A DNA stretch of 5,592 bases. Source: JAGMCJ01 sp046761005 (lineage in GTDB: Archaea > Thermoplasmatota > Thermoplasmata > RBG-16-68-12 > JAGMCJ01). The DNA lies in contig JBHIFI010000092.1 in assembly GCA_046761005.1 (NCBI GenBank), positions 1 to 5,592 of the forward strand, written 5' to 3'. Position numbers and translations under genes: made by a program. This document shows, piece by piece, positions 1 to 3,643 of the stretch (within the stretch, counting starts at the first letter, position 1; the number at the start of each line of letters is the position of its first letter). The notes beneath the pieces were generated by a model that searched no databases, had not been told where the DNA came from, and was given only the letters and a program-made list of their open reading frames with translations.

Positions 1-19
1 GCCCAAAATGGATGATCAT
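1..19 (-). CDS. Probable 5' end of a divergent gene, cut by the window edge
   Basis: Read leftwards, an ATG at 19-17 opens a frame that stays open to the window edge (M I I H F G). Seven bases upstream of it is GGGAGG (32-27 on the minus strand), a strong Shine-Dalgarno match at normal spacing. This is the only reason for the call; six codons cannot identify a product. A TATA-like element on the same strand at about 76-70 would put a transcription start near 47 and give a short leader containing the ribosome binding site. The alternative is that the SD match is chance and this is spacer downstream of a gene lying further left. Confidence 0.33.
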
Positions 20-63
20 GAAGACGCCTCCCGCCAATTATTCACAGCCCTCTTACAGAATCC

Positions 64-76
64 AAAGACTTATATC
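64..76 (+). promoter_or_regulatory. Archaeal BRE/TATA promoter of the rpl1-rpl10-rpl12 operon
   Basis: The purine-rich AAAGA (64-68) followed by CTTATAT (69-75) resembles an archaeal BRE plus TATA box. At the usual 25-27 nt spacing, transcription would start near 98-101. That gives an untranslated leader of about 45 nt before the TTG of rpl1, and this leader is almost exactly the hairpin and SD described next. The core reads ATATAAG on the other strand, so it could also serve the divergent gene. The A-rich BRE-like bases favour the plus orientation. Confidence 0.55.
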
Positions 77-99
77 CAAGCGCTGGGTATGCACTTTCC

Positions 100-133
100 C
101 GCTGTAGGAGGCGAGAGCCGCTGGCACTACGGG
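100..133 (+). promoter_or_regulatory. Leader hairpin resembling the ribosomal protein L1 mRNA target (putative autoregulatory site)
   Basis: An outer helix pairs 102-107 (CUGUAG) with 127-132 (CUACGG), with one G-U pair. An inner helix pairs GGC (110-112) with GCC (117-119) and is closed by a GAGA (GNRA) tetraloop at 113-116. Between the helices lies an asymmetric internal loop: GA (108-109) on the 5' side and seven bases (120-126) on the 3' side. The L1 mRNA site of Methanococcus vannielii, as I recall it, has the same plan: outer helix, GA on the 5' side, inner GGC/GCC helix and a six-base 3' side. The hairpin ends within the rpl1 SD (GGAGGT, 132-137), so bound L1 could block initiation. 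The 3' side of the loop does not match the GAGAAA I recall for Methanococcus, so L1 binding is inferred. Confidence 0.45.
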
Positions 134-143
134 AGGTCTCTGT

Positions 144-782
144 TTGGCGGAAAGAAACACGATTGAGGCGGTAAGGAAGGCGATTGAAACTTCCAAGCAG
201 AGGAATTTTGAAGAAAGCGTTGAAATCGCAGTCAATCTGAAGGATTTGGACCTTTCTCTACCCAAGAACAGAATCGAGGAGGAAATCCTTCTCCCAAAGG
301 GTAGGGGAAAGCCTGTCAAGATAGCGATTTTCGCTACTGGTGAACTCGCCGTAAAGGCGAGAGATGCTGCTGACATGATATTTGGGCCCGAGGACATTGA
401 GGACTTAGCTGAGAACAAGAGAAAGGCGAGAAAAATCGCAGAAACGATTGATTTCTTTCTCGCGGAAGCACCACTCATGCCCACCATAGGAAAGCGTCTG
501 GGTGTCATCTTGGCGCCAAGGGGGAAGATGCCCAAACCCATACCGCCAGGAGCAGATCCTGGACCAATGATTGAAACAATGAAAAAAACAGTGAGAATAA
601 GGACAAAGGACAGGAGAACATTTCATGCGCCCGTGGGGACGAAAAGCATGTCACTGGAGGACCTCGCGGATAACGTGGATGAAATAATGAAGAGGCTCAT
701 TTCACGCCTGGAGAGGGGGAAGGAGAATATCGAATCGGCCTATGTCAAGACGACAATGGGGCCTGCCGTCAAGATTATTTGA
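144..782 (+). CDS. rpl1: Large-subunit ribosomal protein uL1 (archaeal L1)
   Basis: This 212-residue protein forms the mobile L1 stalk of the 50S subunit, which helps release deacylated tRNA from the E site. In Methanococcus it also represses translation of its own L1-L10-L12 mRNA. Family signatures visible are NFEESVEIAVNLKDLDL (21-37), the conserved block LMPTIGKRLG with APRGKMP (111-130), VGTKSMS (164-170) and the C-terminal TTMGPAV. Length equals other archaeal L1 proteins (about 210-220). The start is TTG, chosen because GGAGGT (132-137) lies six bases upstream and the N-terminus aligns with Methanococcus L1. A TTG start on a highly expressed gene may help keep it controllable. It is the first gene of a three-gene operon, and the TGA stop is four bases before the uL10 start. 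Confidence 0.96.
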   Translation: MAERNTIEAVRKAIETSKQRNFEESVEIAVNLKDLDLSLPKNRIEEEILLPKGRGKPVKIAIFATGELAVKARDAADMIFGPEDIEDLAENKRKARKIAETIDFFLAEAPLMPTIGKRLGVILAPRGKMPKPIPPGADPGPMIETMKKTVRIRTKDRRTFHAPVGTKSMSLEDLADNVDEIMKRLISRLERGKENIESAYVKTTMGPAVKII

Positions 783-786
783 GGTG

Positions 787-1782
787 ATGCCTACGAGCGA
801 AGTTGCGGAATGGAAGCTCCAGAAAATCGAGGAACTGACCAAGGAAGTCACGGAAAGCCCGGTTGTTGCAGTTGCAGACGTCAAGGGGATCCCCTCCCCT
901 CAGCTCCAGCATATCCGCAAGAGACTAAGGGGAATGGTGAAGATCATTGTCTCCAAGAAGAGCCTGATTCAGCATTCTCTAGAGAAGCTCTCCGAGAATA
1001 AAAAGGGAATCGAGCAACTTGCTAATCACATGAGCGGACAAGTGGCATTCGTTCTCTCAGAACTGAATCCATTCATGCTCTACAAAGAGATGGAGTCGAC
1101 TAAGACGAAGGTGCCGGCTAGGGGCGGTGAAGTAAGTCCTGAGGACCTCCTCGTCAAGAGAGGAGATACGCCCTTCAAACCAGGTCCAATCATGAGCGAG
1201 CTCCAGAGGGCAGGCCTCCCAGCCTCAATCGAAGGAGGCAAAGTGGTCATAAAGAAGGACACTCTCTTGGTGAAGAAGGGTGAGAAGATACCTAGACGTG
1301 TAGCTCAAGTTCTTACAAGGCTTGAGATCTATCCTCTTACTGTTGGCCTGGATTTGACTGGAGTCTATGAGGATGGAATAGTCTTCTTGCCTGACGATCT
1401 TTGGATCGATGAGAGCGAGTTCAGGTCACGTCTGTCAGATGTCACAAGCAGGGCAGTGAATCTGGCAATGTTCATACACTACGCTACAGATTATACCATC
1501 AAGCTCCTTCTATTGCAAGCAGAATTGAGGGCCCTGAACCTCGCGATGAATTCTGGAATCCCAACAAAGAAGACGATAGAGCTTCTCTTGCAGAAGGCTT
1601 ATGGAGAGATGCTCAGTCTATCCTCGCAGATTCCGAATGCTCTTGATGACGAACTCAAGCAGAAGCTTCCAACAACGGAGAAGAGGGAGCCAGAGCGAAG
1701 GCCAGAAAAGGAGAAAAAGGAAGAAGAGAAGGAGGTAAGCGAGGAAGAGGCTGCATCGGGCCTTGGAGCGCTATTCGGATAA
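787..1782 (+). CDS. rpl10: Large-subunit ribosomal protein uL10 (archaeal P0, acidic stalk base)
   Basis: This 331-residue protein is the base of the P-stalk. It binds the GTPase-centre rRNA beside uL11 and carries P1 dimers that recruit aEF1A, aEF2 and aIF5B. Domains in order: rRNA-binding domain (about 1-105, opening SEVAEWK); the insertion domain specific to archaea and eukaryotes (about 108-182, with PEDLLVKRGDTPFKPGP and GGKVVIKKD); a helical P1-binding spine (about 205-290); a K/E/P-rich hinge (298-316); and the acidic tail EEEAASGLGALFG. The frame is open back to an ATG at 742 inside rpl1, but the ATG at 787 fits the family N-terminus and follows the rpl1 stop by four bases. The SD-like GAGGTG (781-786) abuts this ATG with no spacer, so translational coupling to rpl1 is likely. 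Confidence 0.95.
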   Translation: MPTSEVAEWKLQKIEELTKEVTESPVVAVADVKGIPSPQLQHIRKRLRGMVKIIVSKKSLIQHSLEKLSENKKGIEQLANHMSGQVAFVLSELNPFMLYKEMESTKTKVPARGGEVSPEDLLVKRGDTPFKPGPIMSELQRAGLPASIEGGKVVIKKDTLLVKKGEKIPRRVAQVLTRLEIYPLTVGLDLTGVYEDGIVFLPDDLWIDESEFRSRLSDVTSRAVNLAMFIHYATDYTIKLLLLQAELRALNLAMNSGIPTKKTIELLLQKAYGEMLSLSSQIPNALDDELKQKLPTTEKREPERRPEKEKKEEEKEVSEEEAASGLGALFG

Positions 1783-1801
1783 GGATCATGGAGGTGAACT
1801 A

Positions 1802-2104
1802 ATGGAATATATCTACACGGCGATGCTCCTCCACTCAGCGGGAAAGGAGATAACGGAAGAGAATGTCGAGAAGATTCTAAAGGCGGCGGGCGTCAAGCCC
1901 GACCCGACCAGAGTGAAAGCGCTGACAGCGTCACTCGAGGGCGTCGACATCGAGGAGGCAATGTCAACCGCATTCTCCGTGCCTGCGGTTGCAGCACCTC
2001 AGGTAGCTGAGCCAGTGGAGGAGAAGAAGGAAGAAGAGAAGAAGAAGAAGAAAGAAGTCAGCGAAGAAGAGGCAGCCGCCGGTCTAGGAGCGCTCTTCGG
2101 GTAG
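1802..2104 (+). CDS. rpl12: Large-subunit ribosomal protein P1 (archaeal L12)
   Basis: This 100-residue acidic stalk protein dimerises and docks on the helical spine of uL10; its tail binds translational GTPases. The sequence shows MEYIYTAMLLHSAGKEITEENV at the N-terminus in two parts (MEYIYTAMLLHSAG, then KEITEENVEKILKAAG), typical of the archaeal/eukaryotic P1 dimerisation domain (about 1-58). An Ala/Val/Pro hinge (60-72) leads to a K/E run (74-85) and the tail SEEEAAAGLGALFG. It is unrelated in fold to bacterial bL12. The start is the ATG at 1802 because the near-perfect SD GGAGGTGA (1790-1797) lies four bases upstream; an in-frame ATG at 1763 lies inside rpl10 and is disfavoured. This is the strongest ribosome binding site of the operon, in line with several P1 copies per ribosome. 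It is the last gene of the operon. Confidence 0.96.
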   Translation: MEYIYTAMLLHSAGKEITEENVEKILKAAGVKPDPTRVKALTASLEGVDIEEAMSTAFSVPAVAAPQVAEPVEEKKEEEKKKKKEVSEEEAAAGLGALFG

Positions 2105-2116
2105 CCAATGCCAAAC

Positions 2117-2149
2117 TCCCGCCAGATTTCCATTGTGATTCTAGCGGGA
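2117..2149 (+). terminator. Hairpin 13 nt after the P1 stop; possible 3'-end structure of the stalk operon
   Basis: TCCCGC (2117-2122) pairs with GCGGGA (2144-2149). After one C/A mismatch, AGA (2124-2126) pairs with TCT (2140-2142), leaving a 13-nt loop. The bases after it are A-rich rather than T-rich, so this is not a classical T-tract terminator; it may protect the 3' end instead. A pyrimidine-rich stretch with TTTTT at 2262-2266, inside the antisense 3' end of the DUF5611-like gene, could be the actual termination signal for plus-strand transcripts. Confidence 0.3.
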
Positions 2150-2190
2150 AAGAAAACGCATGAACTACGATACGCTCAGAAGTCGTGATG

Positions 2191-2209
2191 AAAAAGGCGT
2201 GCCGAGCCT
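2191..2209 (-). terminator. Candidate terminator after the DUF5611-like gene
   Basis: On the minus strand AGGC (2209-2206) pairs with GCCT (2198-2195) around a seven-base loop and runs straight into a T tract (2195-2191). It lies about 40 bases past the stop at 2247 and fits T-rich archaeal termination. The stem is only four base pairs, so the T tract is the main evidence. Confidence 0.38.
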
Positions 2210-2246
2210 GAGGGCGATGATGAGGATCTTGAGTGCTGATTGACCA

Positions 2247-2558
2247 CTACTTCTTGGCCTCTTTTTCCGCCCTCTTCTTTCTTTCCTTGGCAGAATAGCC
2301 AGTCGTTTTAGAGAGAAAGTCGTTGTACCGCCTAATCGTCTCCATGGCAATTTCATCTGAAACGGTTGCGTCCATCTCTGCGTTGACAATCAAACCCTTT
2401 CCATCACTCCAAACCGAAATCTGTCTTATCGCGCCAAAGGAAGCGATGAATCTTCCCTCCTCCTCGGCGCAATCGCCGAAGCTCTCTGTGACAAGGGCGC
2501 GGAGATTGTCTGGCTGCAAATTCCCTTCGTATCCCCTCTTGACATCATAGTGGCGCAT
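2247..2558 (-). CDS. Small DUF5611-like protein of unknown function
   Basis: This 103-residue protein has an N-terminal MRHYDVKRGY motif, a predicted alpha/beta core (ISVW, then GLIVNAEMD at about 47-63) and a C-terminal NDFLSKTTGYSAKERKKRAEK (79-99) that is strongly basic. The RG-containing N-terminus and the NDFL..TG..AK.R segment resemble the archaeal DUF5611 family as I remember it; no function is established for that family. The frame extends upstream to 2666, but that part overlaps the RaSEA gene, is proline-rich and not family-like, so the ATG at 2558 is chosen. No SD precedes it; the bases just upstream are CTCCCCCC. A T-rich TTTTT centred about 28 bases upstream (near 2586) could be a weak TATA for a leaderless mRNA. 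Alternatively it is co-transcribed with RaSEA, which ends 31 bases before it. No membrane segment or signal peptide is present. Confidence 0.72.
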   Translation of the reverse strand: MRHYDVKRGYEGNLQPDNLRALVTESFGDCAEEEGRFIASFGAIRQISVWSDGKGLIVNAEMDATVSDEIAMETIRRYNDFLSKTTGYSAKERKKRAEKEAKK

Positions 2559-2589
2559 GGGGGGAGAAAAAGGAAGTCCAATCAAAAAG

Positions 2590-3603
2590 CTATCTGTCGA
2601 AGAAGGAGGCGGGGTCCGCCGAACATTGCATCGGCCCCTGGGTGTCGAGAAGATCAAGCCATTCATCTCTGCAATTGCATTCTAGTTTAGGTGAGCTCGA
2701 CAGTTCGTCCAATGAAAAATCCTTGAGAAAATCGATAATGACAGAATCGCACTGGCCGCAGTTGTGAGCACCTCTTTTCTCGCCTGCACCTACCGTGGAA
2801 ACAAGAATGCGTGGACCAAGATTCCTTAAGGACTCGATGACCTCCAGAAGGGTCCACAGCCACGGAGGTCTGTACTCGCCCCTCCTCCAAAGGTATTCCA
2901 CGAGCGTATTTCTCTGAACATTGACGGGATTGAAGGAAATTGTGTCTACGAGATCAGAGGACAAGCGGGCTGATGAGATAGCATCCATCATGGCTTCCTT
3001 CTCTGTCAGGAATGGTGGTTTGATAAGAACGTAGGCTCTCGTTCTTATTCCGAGGTCCTTGCATATTTTGCAGGCATTCTTGAAATCTTCAAATACCATC
3101 CTTTTGCTAATCGATTTCTGTAGAACGACATTGTTTGCAGATTCAAGACCCATAGCTATCTCGATACCCTCCCCGTTCGGCAGATTTTCAAGTAACTGTT
3201 TGGAAATGAATTCCGGCCTGGTCTCAATGAGTACGCTATCGGCTTGGGAGAGCGCAGTTTTCAGCATTTTCAGACCCGTGTTCTTCTCAATCTCTTCCTC
3301 ATCAAGGAAGCTTCCGGAAGTATAGATTTTCAGATACCTCTGCCCTGCGTAAGCTTTCATTGCATTCTGAAACTGCATGGAGATGTCGACCGGAGATGCG
3401 TCTTCTGCGCAATCGTTAATGTACCCGCACATGGAACACCCGCTCATTCTGGACCAGTAGCAACCCTTTGTTCGAAGAACGATGACATAGCATTCCACCA
3501 CTCGGTCATTCAGAACTTCTTTCTCCGTCCACGTCGTGACGTACTTCTTGGGGCTTCTCTTTCCCGGTTTTCTGAACCGTTTGATGATATTCTCCAGAGT
3601 CAT
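2590..3603 (-). CDS. raSEA: Archaeosine biosynthesis radical SAM protein RaSEA
   Basis: RaSEA works with ArcS: ArcS attaches lysine to preQ0 at position 15 of tRNA, and RaSEA cleaves the lysine adduct by radical chemistry to leave the formamidine of archaeosine. Numbered from the start chosen here (337 residues), the [4Fe-4S]/SAM cluster motif is CX7CX2C at C48, C56 and C59. It is followed by KIYTSGSF (92-99), ETRPE (127-131) and AMGLES (150-155), typical of the Elp3-like radical SAM core. The family-specific SFNPVNVQRNTLVE and YRPPWLW follow at about 223-250. A C-terminal cysteine set (HNCGQCD near 280-286 and CNC at 309-311) may bind a second metal. Four in-frame starts exist: TTG 3633, ATG 3618, ATG 3612 and ATG 3603. 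None has an SD; 3603 is chosen because a TTTTT element lies about 31 bases upstream, similar to the next gene. The upstream zinc-ribbon gene stops at 3644. Confidence 0.88.
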   Translation of the reverse strand: MTLENIIKRFRKPGKRSPKKYVTTWTEKEVLNDRVVECYVIVLRTKGCYWSRMSGCSMCGYINDCAEDASPVDISMQFQNAMKAYAGQRYLKIYTSGSFLDEEEIEKNTGLKMLKTALSQADSVLIETRPEFISKQLLENLPNGEGIEIAMGLESANNVVLQKSISKRMVFEDFKNACKICKDLGIRTRAYVLIKPPFLTEKEAMMDAISSARLSSDLVDTISFNPVNVQRNTLVEYLWRRGEYRPPWLWTLLEVIESLRNLGPRILVSTVGAGEKRGAHNCGQCDSVIIDFLKDFSLDELSSSPKLECNCRDEWLDLLDTQGPMQCSADPASFFDR

Positions 3604-3643
3604 CGGGCACATCCGCATACTGTGAGGCGGCAAAAAGACTTAG

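Noticed and set aside
8..166. Plus-strand frame of 52 codons beginning MDDHEDASRQ and ending 20 bases inside rpl1
   Set aside because: It runs through the TATA box, the leader hairpin and the rpl1 SD, has no visible ribosome binding site in the window and matches no family I know. It could only be real if it were the end of a gene from further left.
53..541. Minus-strand frame of 162 codons opposite rpl1
   Set aside because: Serine/leucine-rich shadow of the rpl1 coding frame, with no SD or family signature.
2165..2389. Minus-strand frame of 74 codons
   Set aside because: Overlaps the DUF5611-like gene in another frame; its composition is arginine-rich as expected of a shadow frame.
2559..2666. 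N-terminal extension of the DUF5611-like protein to 2666
   Set aside because: It would overlap the end of RaSEA by 77 bases, is rich in Pro/Ser/Arg, and the family-like sequence begins at the ATG at 2558.
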